A DNA stretch of 64,000 nucleotides from Pseudoscleropodium purum (taxonomy: Eukaryota > Streptophyta > Bryopsida > Hypnales > Brachytheciaceae): the NCBI GenBank assembly GCA_963969395.1, contig OZ017798.1, positions 5,572,173-5,636,172 of the forward strand, in the 5' to 3' direction. Position 1 is the stretch's first letter; the number at the start of each line of letters is the position of its first letter. The notes beneath the pieces were generated by a model, which was not told the DNA's origin, made no database searches, and saw only the letters and a program-made list of their open reading frames with translations. Below, one piece after another: positions 37,030 through 49,200 of the stretch. The translations under genes were made by a program, and so were the position numbers.

Positions 37030-40000
37030 CTATATCCATGATGTACTTGACCATGGAAACTCTACAATAGGAGGAAAAGTTGGTAGAGGTGTTCCATTTT
37101 CTTTCCTCTTTCTTTTGGCTCTAAGTCTCTCTATAGCAATTTTTTGATTTGATTTGCATTGAGTTGGTTGAAATCCACAATATGGAGATAGTCTTGGATT
37201 TCCCCCTCCCCCTGCTTTAATAGCCCTATGAAGTCTCTCACCTACTTCTTTGACAGCTTTATTTGTCCATTGTGCCTTGTATAATTTGCTTGCTTTTCTT
37301 TCAACTTGTTTTGCAGACTTGATGGCATCTTGTTGAGCCTTCTCCTCCCTTCTCTTCACTTTTGTAAGCTCCCTTTCTTCTTTCCTCCTCTTTGTTTCTT
37401 CCATAGCCTTAGCTTTCTTCCTTGCCAATGCCTCCACATTTTGAATATGTTGGCTACTAGTTAGTATATTAGATTTTGAATAATCAACCCTAGGATCCTC
37501 TATGCTTCTTCTTGGTTTGATGACTTGTTGTGGTAACCTCAGAAATTTGCTAAAATGTCCTTCATTTGCAGGATCAACATTGGCATCAGTCTCTTGGTCT
37601 TCAAATGGGCAATCACCTTCTTCATCAACATAATAATGGACAGCATCTTCTTGTGTACCAGGTACATCCTCCTCCAAAATCTCTTGAATTTGTACCTCTA
37701 GTGGCTTGGTAATAAATCTCTCACTAGTTCTCATTTTCATGTCTAATTTGTGTGGATTTAGTGGCCATATTCTTGTAGCCCTAAATCCAGCCTTGATGTT
37801 GTTTGTTATCATGGCTTTGTGAAGTGTTAAACTAACCCATTGTGCTAAATCCTCCTTTCCAATTTTTTTTTCTTTGTTTTGCAATGTCCAAATGTCCCTG
37901 TAGGCCCTAAATGCAATTTTAAAAGGTTTGAAAACTGCCACATCTAGGGGCTAAAGTGCATGAGAGGTATGTGATGGTAAAGAGCATACATCCAACCCTG
38001 TATCTCTTGCTTTTGTTATGACATCCAAAGTAACATGGGAATTAAGGCTGTTTAGAATCATCAAGTGTCTATTGGTTGTACTCATCCCTCCTTTTTTTGC
38101 AATGTTAGCTATAAAATGGTCAATCCACTTAGAGAACAAAAATGAATTCATCCAACCATTAGGTTGCATTTCCATAGTAGAATCAGCCTCACATAAGGCT
38201 AGGTAATCTCTCGTTCTATAAGTCCCTTTGAATATGTAGAAGTTAGGAATGGTTTTACCTCCAGCATTTATAGAATTTAAAATTGTCAATGATTCTCTTT
38301 CATTTGCAATTAATGAATGGACCTGTAGTTAAGACAATTTACTTTTTAGTTAAATTTTGTTGTTTTGAATGTGAAACCAGTTAAATGTTTAAGGTTTTTT
38401 TGGAATTAAGTGTGAATGTGGTGATAATTGAAGTTAAAGTGTGAAAGGACTTTTTGACTTGAGCAGTTGTGAGTTTGACGGGTTTTTATCAAGAGATTGG
38501 AAGGGGTGTTTGAGGAGGGATTGTGATATATATAGTCTTCTCTTCTCTCATTATTTTCTCTCCTTAATTTTTATTGCATTCGGGACCTGAGGTTGTGTTT
38601 TTTGTTGTTGTATTAATTTATAAATTCATAAGTGTTATTCATAGTTATTTTATTCACATAAGTAATAGTGATTATTGCTTAAGCATAAAGTTGAATTTTG
38701 ATGATATTTTACTTTGAGTATTTTATGAATGTCAAATCAATTAAATTGAATAATTTAATATTCACTTAAGTGATAAATAAGTATTCTTTGCCTTGAGCAT
38801 TTTATAAAGAAGAATCTCTTTAAGAGAATTTGATATATTTTAAGTAGAGTTTGTCTATCAGTTATATTTTATCTTTTAAGAGAATTTTTGTGTCAATGCT
38901 TAAAGCAAGATTTGAAGTAAAGAAGAGCAAAATATTAAGTTAAAAATTAACTTAATAATTAATAATTGTAGTGTTTGGAATTGAGTGATCCAAAGATTGG
39001 ATTTTATTTTGAAACTTAATAATTCCAGTGAGTGGTAATTCTTTTTATTTAAAAGATTGGAATATCTTTGTGTCACAAGTGGATATATATGTTGGAAATA
39101 AAATTAGGGATTGAGATTTATTTGGAGTTGGGAAATGAGTTTAGAATTCTAATGAATAAAAATTATTGAACAATTGTAAATAATTGATGTACATTTTAAT
39201 TATGGAATGATTATCCATATGATTAATAAATGGTATTCGAATTGAAGTTATGTGTACATGGATTAATGCTTGAATGTGTATTTAAATTCTTATGTGATAT
39301 TGGTGTATGAAATTGTTTACCTAAAGTGCAAGTTGAAAGAATTTCTATGTTGTAGCAATATTTTATTGAGAGAAATCAATTGCTTAACTATAGAGTTAAT
39401 ATGATGGGAATACAAATGATGTAAAATGGATAGAGAACCTATTAAATTAAAATTGAAGCAATGTAAATTTTGTAACCAATTGAATTACGCAAAAGTAGAA
39501 TGTGAGACTAAAAAGGAAAACTTTAAGATAGAGTATAAGAGCAAAAATTCAATAGAAAACAAGTTGGAAAAGATTTGCAGCAAAGAAAGATCAATTGGAG
39601 ATGCTGAATGATGAAAGAATATTTTCAAATAAAGACCAGAGCCTTGATAAAGGAAGAATTCAAAATACTTTAAAATAATTTAACATAGCATATTATAGAT
39701 TCCTTAAGGAAAATTTTAGAATTGCTTATGCAATGTCCTTGGTTGTTTTCAATTCCTAGAAAGGATATATATGATACATTTACTTTAAGTAATTAAGACA
39801 TTAGCGCTTAAAGCGATTTCAAAGCGAAATGATATTTGTGCAAAACGATTCATGAGTTCTGGATTAAACCAAATTTTCAAAGTTCAAATATGTATTGTAT
39901 GATGCAGGTTGCAAATGAATATATTTGTAATATATTTCAATGAATTCAAAGTATGAGATTTGTGGATGCAGGTGCCCTTAACTCACACCTTTTAAATTTT

Positions 40001-42003
40001 TATTTTAAGATAAGACCGAGATGAATTTAGTGGTTAGAAATTTGTATTTATAATTGAACGGAAACTAGAGAGAGAATTCCTTTCCATTTCTAAATAGAAT
40101 ATGAAAGATACAAAATACCCTAATATATTAAGATTAAAGATATAATTTACCTACAAAGTGATATTAGCTAATTAAAACATTAAGCTAACTTGAGTTTTCC
40201 CTGAACGAACCTAATTGGAATTGCCTTGGTTTTGTCTTATAAAAAATTGTACTATAGGACCACTCTTGTTCTTCTACATGCTAATACTCTAGCTCCTCCC
40301 TTTCCAGCCTGAGCTCCACTTTCATCTACATTCCAAATGTGATGTGGAGGATATTGGTTCAATGCATACAAAGATACTAGGTTGTCATAAAATGTTTTGA
40401 CATTGGTTGGACATAAGCCAATGGCCCTGTTGACTTCTAACCCTTGGGCTACTCTTAAGGTGAAGGTAGGGTGTCTTTTTTTAAACCATTTAAGCCAACT
40501 ATCTCCTAGAATTCCATTTGTAAAGGGATTAGGCCTCCCTTCTACTATTTCAGCAACCTTTCCTTTCAAATCATGGATAGTTAAAGGATGTCCCAATGCT
40601 AACATATTGTCCAAATATTCTACTAGTCTAGCCTCTTCTTCAATGGTAAGAACTCCTTTTCTTCCTAGTTTTCTTGTTTTTCTTTTGCCATTAACATGCT
40701 CCATGATGCTTGTTCTTGGGATGTTGTAAAAATCACTTACAACCTTCAGTTTGTGTCCATCTTCTATAGCTAAGATTGCTTTTTGAAGAGATTCATTTGA
40801 CCATGATCCACGGGACTGTTTTTTTGGCTTCTTTGATCCACTTGAGTGCTTAGGAGGCAAAGGCATTGTGTCCCTAATGTCTACTGCTGGTTTTAGAAAA
40901 GATGTAGGGACAATTACCTTTGCCTTTCTTGTGCTTTCTCTAACATTGTGTGGATGTTGATTGCCTTGCCTTGCAGCTGAAGAGGGCTCCTTCTTTGTAA
41001 GTGAATCTTCTCCTTGTCTCCATAATCCTCTTTGGCTTTTGTCTTCTTCTTTCTTTTGATTTTCATCAAGTTCTGAATTGCTCTAAGCATCTGAATCAGT
41101 TGTAGGAGATTGTTGATTGCCTCCATTCTCCTCAATATAGCATCTTCTTTCTTCATTGCCTTTATCATTGTTGGATCTGCTCCTTTTCTTGTTTATATCA
41201 TTGTTGAATCTGCCCCTTGTCTTGCTTGCATCGGTCTTGGATCTACCCTTTCTTCTACCTTCATCACCACTAGATCTGCCTTTGCTATTTCCTTTATCAC
41301 TACTAGATGTGCCCTTGCTCTTGCCTTCATCACTACTAGATTTGTGCCTACTCCTACTTTCATTAATACTAGATTTTTCCTTTCTACTACCTTCATCACT
41401 GCTAGATGTGCCCATACTCTTGCCTTCTTCATTGCTAACTATTCTCCTTCTCTTCTCCATTTTGTTGTTGGATTTGTTGCCTTCATAGGAATTCTTCACA
41501 ATAGAATTCCTATTCATCTCATCCCCACTTCCACCAAGGTACATCTTTTGCTTACCATTTGATATTCTTGCAGATGTGTCCCATTCTTCTTGCTCAGTTT
41601 GTTGTTGACTCCTCCACTGCTCTCCACTGCCACAGGTCTTCTTCAAATCTAGTATCTCTTTTTTATAGGTCTCTCCTTGCATCATTGATACTCCTTGTTT
41701 CTCCTTCAATGTCTTGAGTGTTGTGATTTCAGCCTCAATCTTGATTCTAGTTCCTCCTAGTTTTGTGGCCCTCCTCCCTAACACTGTGGCTCCTTTTTGC
41801 TGTAGCACTCTTTCTGAATCCTTATGACCAAAAATTGAATCAATGAGGTCTTCATATTGGCTTTTTTCTTGGTCATCTGAAGCAGCATCCTCCTCACTCT
41901 CTGATCTGCTATTGCTATAATATTCAACACTTGATTCTGCCCTATCATATAAATCAACATTGAGGAAACTCTCCATTTCATCGTCACTAGTGTTCTCTCT
42001 CAT
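37030..42003 (-). pseudogene. pogo-like DDE transposase, interrupted and catalytically mutated
   Basis: One minus-strand frame runs from ATG at 42003 to the stop at 37030. It is broken by TAG at 41083-41085, by the insertion at 38324-40256, and by TAG at 37951-37953. Excluding the insertion and one duplicate, the length is a multiple of three (about 1010 codons). In order: a long disordered N-terminus with acidic stretches and SSSDEGKSKG-type repeats (42003 to about 41080); an HTH/psq-CENPB-like DNA-binding part (SLQKAILAIEDGHKLKVV, then IPRTSIMEHVNGK); and the DDE domain. The first Asp is present (IWNVDESGAQAG, 40324-40326). The second catalytic Asp is Asn in LMILNSLNSHV (38050-38052). The third is in PLDVAVFKPFK (37942-37944). 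A basic coiled C-terminus follows. The family normally has Gln before PLD, where TAG now stands. It cannot make active enzyme. Confidence 0.85.
38324..40256 (+). mobile_element. 1.9-kb insertion in the transposase gene, probable solo LTR
   Basis: The element begins TGTAGTTAAG and ends TTGTACTATA, and is flanked by a 5-bp direct duplication GGACC (38319-38323 and 40257-40261). Removing it with one duplicate copy rejoins the transposase frame exactly, with family-typical residues on both sides (RTRVV before, HSLIANERES after). A 5-bp duplication, a TG start, an internal TATATATA near 38528-38535 followed by a pyrimidine-rich start region, and the absence of coding sequence fit a solo LTR. The TA rather than CA end is less usual, so another element type with 5-bp duplication remains possible. 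Confidence 0.65.
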
Positions 42004-42441
42004 AGTTGAATGCAGGACTAGTGTCTTTCTAGTGGTGCTTTAGCTACTCAAATGGTGCATTAAACCTTTGCACATATATAAAAGAACACTTGCAAATGAA
42101 AATTGTAATATTCTAGAGTTTGCTTTGTAATCTAAATCAACTGCCTCTTTTGTATACTACTTCATTGCTTTGCAGTCTTTGATTTCTGTAAGGCCGTCGT
42201 TTTTCAATTTAAAGAGAGGCTCTTATTATATCCAATTTAGTGACATTATTGCATTAATCAGCCTTTTTGCAATGTCAGAACCGTCCCTCTACTTCTCAAT
42301 ACAACATTGTTAAATTCTATAACAGAGAACTAATTATCAATTACAAGCCAACTACTTCCTAAAGTAGTCTGAAGATTTGAAATGCAAATATTCTGTAATC
42401 CACCTAATTACTCCTGAATTGAGTTGTTTTATAGATGTCTG
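42004..42441. other. Right subterminal part of the pogo-like element
   Basis: Non-coding stretch between the transposase start codon and the right terminal repeat; it should hold the transposase promoter, but no clear TATA box could be assigned. Confidence 0.4.
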
Positions 42442-42477
42442 CATTAGGCGATTCACCTGTCATAGGCTGGTTTACCT
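42442..42477 (-). repeat. Right terminal inverted repeat of the pogo-like element
   Basis: The reverse complement begins with the same 20 bases as the left end and again has CCTAATG at inner positions 30-36. TA at 42478-42479 follows. Confidence 0.85.
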
Positions 42478-42479
42478 TA

Positions 42480-43498
42480 CAGTCTGACAAATTTTGACAC
42501 ATGTTTTCATAACTACTGAATGGTGTGGAATATTTAGCAGCAATATGCATTGCATAAATAATTTGCTTTGGGAACCATGATTTTGTTCAACCCTTAAACG
42601 TTGAGACAGACGTTTTGTGTTTGATGGATGACATTGAATCAAATTGTATAGGATGGAAGTGCAACTATTCATCCTCAAAATTTGTTTTGGAAAGGAAAGA
42701 TCTTCTACAGTAGTTTGACTTGTAGTGACTACCTTTGCAATTTTGGAGGCTAGTGATTCACATGGTAATAGAAAAGAATGATTTCAAGGATCACCCCTTC
42801 AACGTTAAAGAATTAAACTTTGATCTAATGTAAGGGCATTACTTGTTTTTTTAGGTATTGCGACTTAATAAAATGCCCTGCTATATGATATGTTTTGCAT
42901 AATTGTTGAAAGCATTTGTAGTGGCATTCACCAAATTTGACACAATAAAAGTTTACATTTATTTTTGAAGTTTTGTCAAAACTTTTGTTAATTACTTTAA
43001 ACTCACTAAATGTGCCCTATAAATAGTCAATTAATCAATCACAAGGTGGAATATAAAACTCACTAAATTTTAGATGAACTACAACTCAACAATCATTGCT
43101 AGACTTACTATGATCGAGGTTCATGAGAATATTTTGAGGGACTTGGAAAATTTGTCATCCAAGTTTGTACCCTCGGCATGTGTTGGTGTGGACGCTCTAA
43201 GGACTTAACTCTTGGTAATAAACAATACAAACAAAGAATAAAGAAAGGGCACTTCTTTTATACACATTTAAAGCCCACCTTTTATGTACATATTTGAGCA
43301 AGGACTACAATAGGGACATTTCAAAGTGTCATTTTTTTGTTAGATCATTATTACTATTATTAAAATCATAAAATTTTAAATTATAAAGGGTCAAAGTTTT
43401 TTTGAGAGATATTCCAAAATGTTTTCTTCAATGGAGGCAAATATTGATTAATTGTATGTACATCTAGTGAAGATGGCATTTTTGGATTAGTTGCACAC
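42480..43498. other. AT-rich DNA, nothing recognised
   Basis: No supportable gene or repeat between the pogo-like element and the next MITE. Confidence 0.45.
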
Positions 43499-43752
43499 GT
43501 TAAAAGATTTTTGGGGCTTCTAGAAGCCTACGAGTTATTTCAACTTGGAAACGTAGAGAACAAGTTAGGTGCACTGGAATGACGTGGCCAAGCCCCTGCC
43601 ATGTCATTGCCCCCAATTTTTTTTTCAACTTTTTTTGGTATTTGAAGAATTTTTTATTTTTTTTATTTTTATTTTTGACAGTAGGCCAAACTCTTAGCTG
43701 CGGGGGAACATGCTGGAAACAGGCTTCTGGAGCCCCCTAAAATCTTCTAATG
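43499..43752 (+). mobile_element. 254-bp MITE with CATTAGAAGA-type ends
   Basis: Left end GTTAAAAGATTTTTGGGGC and right end, read inward, CATTAGAAGATTTTAGGGGGC. It matches 14533-14796 along its whole length, for example CTACGAGTTAT..., GACGTGGCCAAG... and the right part GGGGGAACATGC...GAAACAGGCTT. The two copies differ at perhaps a third of positions, so both are old. Confidence 0.7.
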
Positions 43753-45764
43753 TTTGGAAATTCCAACATTATTTCACAGTCTAATATGGCCATCTTTCAA
43801 GAAATCCAAAACAAGCCCACATCAAAGTACAAAGCTTTGTCTTTATCTCTAAACAAGACCTCTAATACCGCATACTCAGCAATAATTTTTTTACATTGTA
43901 TGCTCTATTTTTTCACAAAATGTGAATGTGAATGTGAATGTAATTTTTATTTTCAAAGATGAAACTACATTTCTTCTATACATTTTTAAAATACTAAAAA
44001 CGTGATAAAAATTTGGAAATTATTATAAAGAATATATGAAGAAATGAATGAAATTCATATCAAATACAAATAATGATCAAAAAAGTTAAATTTTTTACCA
44101 AAGCTTTATATTATAGTTTAAAACATCATAATGTAAATTTAAATTCCAAGTCATTCTATAATTTAAAAATCAATACATTGTAGTAATAGGCCTATAGTTC
44201 AAATATGTAATTTCAGGTTTTTTTATAAAATTTCAATTTGGAGTTGAAACTAAACTTCATAAGCGTTATTTCATTAGTTGAATACGCACAAACTTCAAAA
44301 AATTGATTAGATCAAAAGCAAGGATGTACAAGTTGCCAAAAGTACACTAAAAGAGCATTTTTATCATCCATTTTCAACATCTTCAAGATTACATAAAGAG
44401 ATCAATAATATCACTCTCTAAGGGAATTTCTACAATAATCCAATGGATGCAATAGATGGGCTACTAGCTACATGTCGAAGTGACCATCAGTTGAAGGAAG
44501 GACTAAGAAATTCCTTGGGTGGGACCAAGATAAAGTAATGGTTATGGCTCCCAAATCTCTAGAGAGTGACATGACGCTATTTTGTACATAGAATTTACAC
44601 AATTTACCAAATCCAACAAATTTCTAGGACTCAATCACATTTGTGTTAACACGTTGCTAATGACAATACACAAGCCAAGATTGACATTTGAAGATAGAAA
44701 TTCAATTTTGAGGATTCCAATACCAATCAAAATTGCAACTTGAAGTACAAAATTTCGACAAATAGGTAGTTTAATGGGTACAATGAATACATGATTGCAA
44801 TTTGTAGGAACCAAATGTAGTATCAAGATGAAAAATATGGCATGGATGCTTAATTTGCACATTGTATTCATAAATTTGTACCCTAATACCACACTACCTC
44901 CTTCACCCACATAATATCCCTACTTTTGTTTAGGATGCAATTTTAGCACAATTTTGGCTATTCATCACCAATCTCTCTCTTAAAAAAAAATCATGGAATA
45001 TTGTGCAACAAATTTAACATTTCAAGTGTCACATTCCATGATTGCTTTTCCCTACATTGAACTAAGTTTTTGAATGTAGGAGAATTCTTCCACAAGAGTA
45101 TTAAGTTGGAAAAGACAATTCTATTTGCATCTAAACAATATTGTAACTAGACTTTGCAATTGACCAATAGGAAAAAATACCTAGGAAGAAGGCCTCATTT
45201 ACAAAAAATGAGGTAAAGTAATCTCTACTTTCATTTTGCTTTCACTTAGAAGAAGTTATTTTTCTTCGCACCTAGAATTGAATTTGTACTTTTGCAACTT
45301 GTATGATATGGTTATTGGTGTGACATAGGTGTAAAGTATTTTCTCAATGTGCAACAATCTCTACTATTCCACCACCTCAAAGTCCACTACTTGTAATACT
45401 CTAGATGTATTTTTTAACTATCTAACAATTCTTCTTACATCCTTTATATATAATTGAGAATTTGCACTATAATGATACATAAGAGATGGGCAATGAATAC
45501 TTTGACAATCAATAACTAGAAGGAGAAGGAAGGATTTAAACACTAGTTAAAAAACAATGTCTACAATAATTGTAAAAATGTCTACAATGATTGAAAAATT
45601 GTCCACATGATTCACTTACAATTGTTGTGAACAAAGTTTACACAATCATTGAGGATATGTTTTTCTATTAGTGCAAGCTATGAAGACTTGGAAGAAAATT
45701 GACAAATGCCCCATTTCCAACACCAAATCAAGATTTTCGAAGGACTTATGGTGGTCGTTGGAGA
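43753..45764. other. AT-rich DNA with a short GAATGT microsatellite
   Basis: No gene recognised. Four units of GAATGT lie at about 43920-43942. The 91-residue minus-strand frame at 44635-44910 has no family features. Confidence 0.5.
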
Positions 45765-45898
45765 CAGGGTTGACAAACCTCTATGTCCGCCCCAAAATAG
45801 CGTCCGTTTTCCGGACGTCCGGACGCAGCGTCCCTCCCGCCGTCGGAAGGCGGACGCGCAGGGCCGGGCGGGGCGGACGGACGGGGCGGCTTAGAAAA
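45765..45898 (+). repeat. Left end of the hAT element, GC-rich subterminal repeats
   Basis: CAGGGTTGAC followed by many GTCCG/CGGAC motifs on both strands, probably transposase-binding sites by analogy with other hAT elements. It corresponds to the right end of the 304-bp derivative in reverse complement (shared TCTCTACGTCCGCCC / CCTCTATGTCCGCCC and CCCTCCCGCCGTC). Confidence 0.75.
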
Positions 45899-46240
45899 CC
45901 CGTTTTGGGTTTTTTGTTTTGATTGTTTTCACCAATGAGAGATTGAGAGTGAAGTCATTTTGATTTTGATTTTTCTTATATTGCAATTGCGATTCAATAG
46001 AGTTGTATATCACTATTTATGTAAAAGCTAAAATATGAAATATATTTTTAATTTTTTTTGTTGAATTTCATTTTGATTTAGAAACAAAATCACTTTAAAA
46101 TCCAGCGAGATGTATATCATCAATAAACAAACAATTTTATAATAAAATGATTGAAGAAACCATTGTCATTTGTCAACATGAGCTCCATATATCATGAGCA
46201 ACTAAACAATCAAACATCTAAATTCACATCTCCACAATTC

Positions 46241-49200
46241 CTATGGACACCAATCCACATCTCCTCTAACCTCAGCCCCACTACTCTCTCCTGCAGCTCT
46301 CCGTTCAAAATCTTCATTATTGGAGTCATCTTCATTGTCGGAGTCATCTTCATTGTTGGAATCAAGTATCGTTGTCTCTTTCAAGTCTTCTCTCGAAGTA
46401 GGTTTACTCCCTTCTTTCGAATTTAATTTTTCTTTTTTTACTTTGACAGAACGGTTAAAGGCTTTTTGAATAGGAACCTTTCTTTTCTTTCTATTTGACA
46501 AAGTAGCAACATTTTCATCAAGAGGGGTCCTATTCTTCACTGGAGAGATAGCAAAAGGTTGCATTTCTCTTTTTGCTTTCACGTTACTCGATTCTTGAAC
46601 CATCAATCTCGATGTAGAGTCGACATGTCGATGAACGGTTATCTCCACTTTGGCTTTCTTTTGAAGTAATAGAGTGCCGTTTGTTGATTTGATGGGTTCT
46701 TGCGCCATTCTTTTTACTAAAATGCGAGCACGCAAAGATGCCAATGGCATCCGATCACTATCCATATCACTTAGGCTTGTAGGTGATGACGCTACTTTCC
46801 GTAGATTACCGCCTGTAGAAATTTCTTTGGAAATGTTCATTAGGCGTTTTCCATATCCAAAGCTCTGAGAATCATTCAATCGTGTGCTAACAGACTTCAA
46901 CGGTATTGGTGGAAGAGCACTAGATCTCGGTACTTCAAAAATTGACTTCATTGGCTCCTTTCCTTTATCACTCTTCACAATTGCCGAATTTGTGACTGCC
47001 ATCCCAAGTGAATCATTATTTTTTTGTACCGCAATATTTGGTTCCCTCTCATCACCACTATTGTTGTCCACATCTTTTGGAACGTCCACCTTCATAACCG
47101 CATCTTCTCTTTTGTCGTTTCCTTGCACTACATTTAATGCCACAGATGGAGATTGAGAAATTAAAACTTCTTCATTTCTCCCATCATCACCAATAGCATT
47201 CTCATTGATTTTCACCTCTTTGGCAATAGCGTTTGCCTTTTCCGATAGAATGTTTTCGCTATTCAAGAATCCCATTCCATTGCAATATGCAGCTAAAGAA
47301 GGTAGATTCTCCTCTCCCCTTACATTGTCCTCGTCTTCACAAAAGGTATATGCATCGTTTGCATTGTCGGGAACGACATCCTTGCGGTTTAGATGATAAT
47401 CATGCGTATCATTCACCAAATCGGGAAAGTCTTGCATAACGTCTTCATCTCCCCATGCTGTCGCACGATTGAAGTCATCTCCGCCATCTACAGCTGAAAG
47501 GGCCCTTTCCAAATCCTCGTCATCATCGTCATCATCGTCTTCTAACGTCGGCCTATCTGAATCCTCTGATTCCATCGGATTCACATTATCATTATACCAT
47601 TTTTTTTCATTTTTTTTCATTTTTTTCCTTCAATGCGTTTAATACTTTGGAATTGGTATACACGTACACCAAATCCGCTGCTTTCTCCGGCTTCAATTTA
47701 TTTCAAGATTTGTTGTGAACAAAAGAATAGTTGCTCCAATTCTGTTCACATGAAGATGATGACACCGGTTGAGCCAATATCTTCTTCGCTAATGGAGCTA
47801 TAAACTTGCCACATACACCTTCAAAATCCCACCAAGCATGTGCGGACAACATTTGATCTCCCGGATTCAACATATTGTGGAATGGAGGTTCCTTGTGTCG
47901 AAAAGCTACAAATTCCTTCACCACTGTTGCATATTCATCCGGTTTACATATTCTCTCCAAAACTTTTTTACATCCTGACATTGTATCTGCGTCATCCGCT
48001 AGCTCTTTGTCATGAAGAAGGTATGAATTCAAAAGAGCTGCGGCTGATTGGAGATTGTTGTCCACCATTCTTCTTCGGGCATAAAAAGACTGTACCAATG
48101 GAATTGCAAGTTCTTCTAGCAAATAAAATGGTGGACTTTGTAATCCGTTCACGTACTTTTCTAACTTCCTCATAATATGCAACACCTTCCCCATGCATGG
48201 TGATTTTGAATCCAAATCGCGGAGTGCACATATGATTGGTTCAACCATCTTCACATAATTGATGGACCGATTCCAAAAATGGTCATCAAGAACAATTTTC
48301 TTCACTGCTAAGGCCAAGTCTTTTGGTTGGACTTTAGCTCCACGTTTCTTCTTGAGAGTATGTACATACTCAACCCATTACGGATCTACCACCGTTTGTT
48401 CCAATGCTCCTCTCAATTTTGTCAAACGTTCCATCATGATAAATTTAGAGGCGAACCTTGTATCCCTAGGCATCAAGAGACCAAGATTTGGCGAATACTT
48501 TCACAATAGAGCTAGCGGCATATGTCTCTTCCTGATAAATTTAGCTACAAGAACTCCTTTATCCAATTTGGAAGCAATCCATTTCTGTGCAGCCCAATCC
48601 TTCAACAACAAATTCAATGCATGTACCACGCACCCTTGGTAAAAAATATGAGGATATTTTGCAAATATTACATCCCATGCGGACGGATTCACGGGAGCAT
48701 TATCCGTAGTTATTAACACGACGTTCTTAGACCCCACTTGTTCAATGAACTTTTCCAACACAGCTGCCAAGTACTCCGCATTTTTTTCACAACCACTTGT
48801 ATCCACAGATCCAAGAAATTCTTCACCTGCGGATGATACAAGCATGGCATTGATGAGAGGTCGATTAGTCACGGAGCTCCATTCATCAATGAACAATGTT
48901 GCTCCAAATTTTCGAATGCTATCTTCAGTCCGTGCATTCAACTGTGTCTGAATGTTGGTCTTCGCCTCATTCAACAATTTGTACCGAAGGTCGTGGTATG
49001 AGGGAGGAATGTATGGCCTACCAAACGCAGCCGTTTTCTTCACTGCTTCTTTAAAAGCTAGATTTCGAGCCACGAAAAATGGTATGTTCGTCGAATAAAA
49101 AAAATTTGCCCACACTGAATGTAATTTGCGTCTATGACCTTCTTCAAACCCACTCACTAAGATGCCTTGCCTTTGAGGCTTAGAACTTGATGCCCTCGGG

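Larger units (their letters stand above)
31934..42477 (-). mobile_element. 10.5-kb pogo/mariner-like transposon carrying gene fragments
   Basis: The terminal inverted repeats are AGGTAAACCAGCCTATGACA at 31934-31953 and its exact reverse complement at 42458-42477, followed inward by a partly matching stretch ending CCTAATG (about 30 of 36 overall). TA flanks both ends (31932-31933 and 42478-42479), the target duplication of the Tc1/mariner/pogo superfamily. Inside, on the minus strand, is a DDE transposase whose family uses TA targets, so ends and enzyme agree. Plus-strand cargo of LRR-receptor and DNA polymerase alpha exons lies between the transposase and the left end. A subterminal copy AGGTAAATCAGC is at 31985-31996. 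A 1.9-kb later insertion sits at 38324-40256; without it the element is about 8.6 kb. It is long for this superfamily and inactive as it stands. Confidence 0.85.

Noticed and set aside
41110..41562. 150- and 110-residue hydrophobic ORFs on the plus strand that look like membrane proteins
   Set aside because: They are the antisense of the Ser/Asp/Lys-rich N-terminus of the pogo-like transposase.
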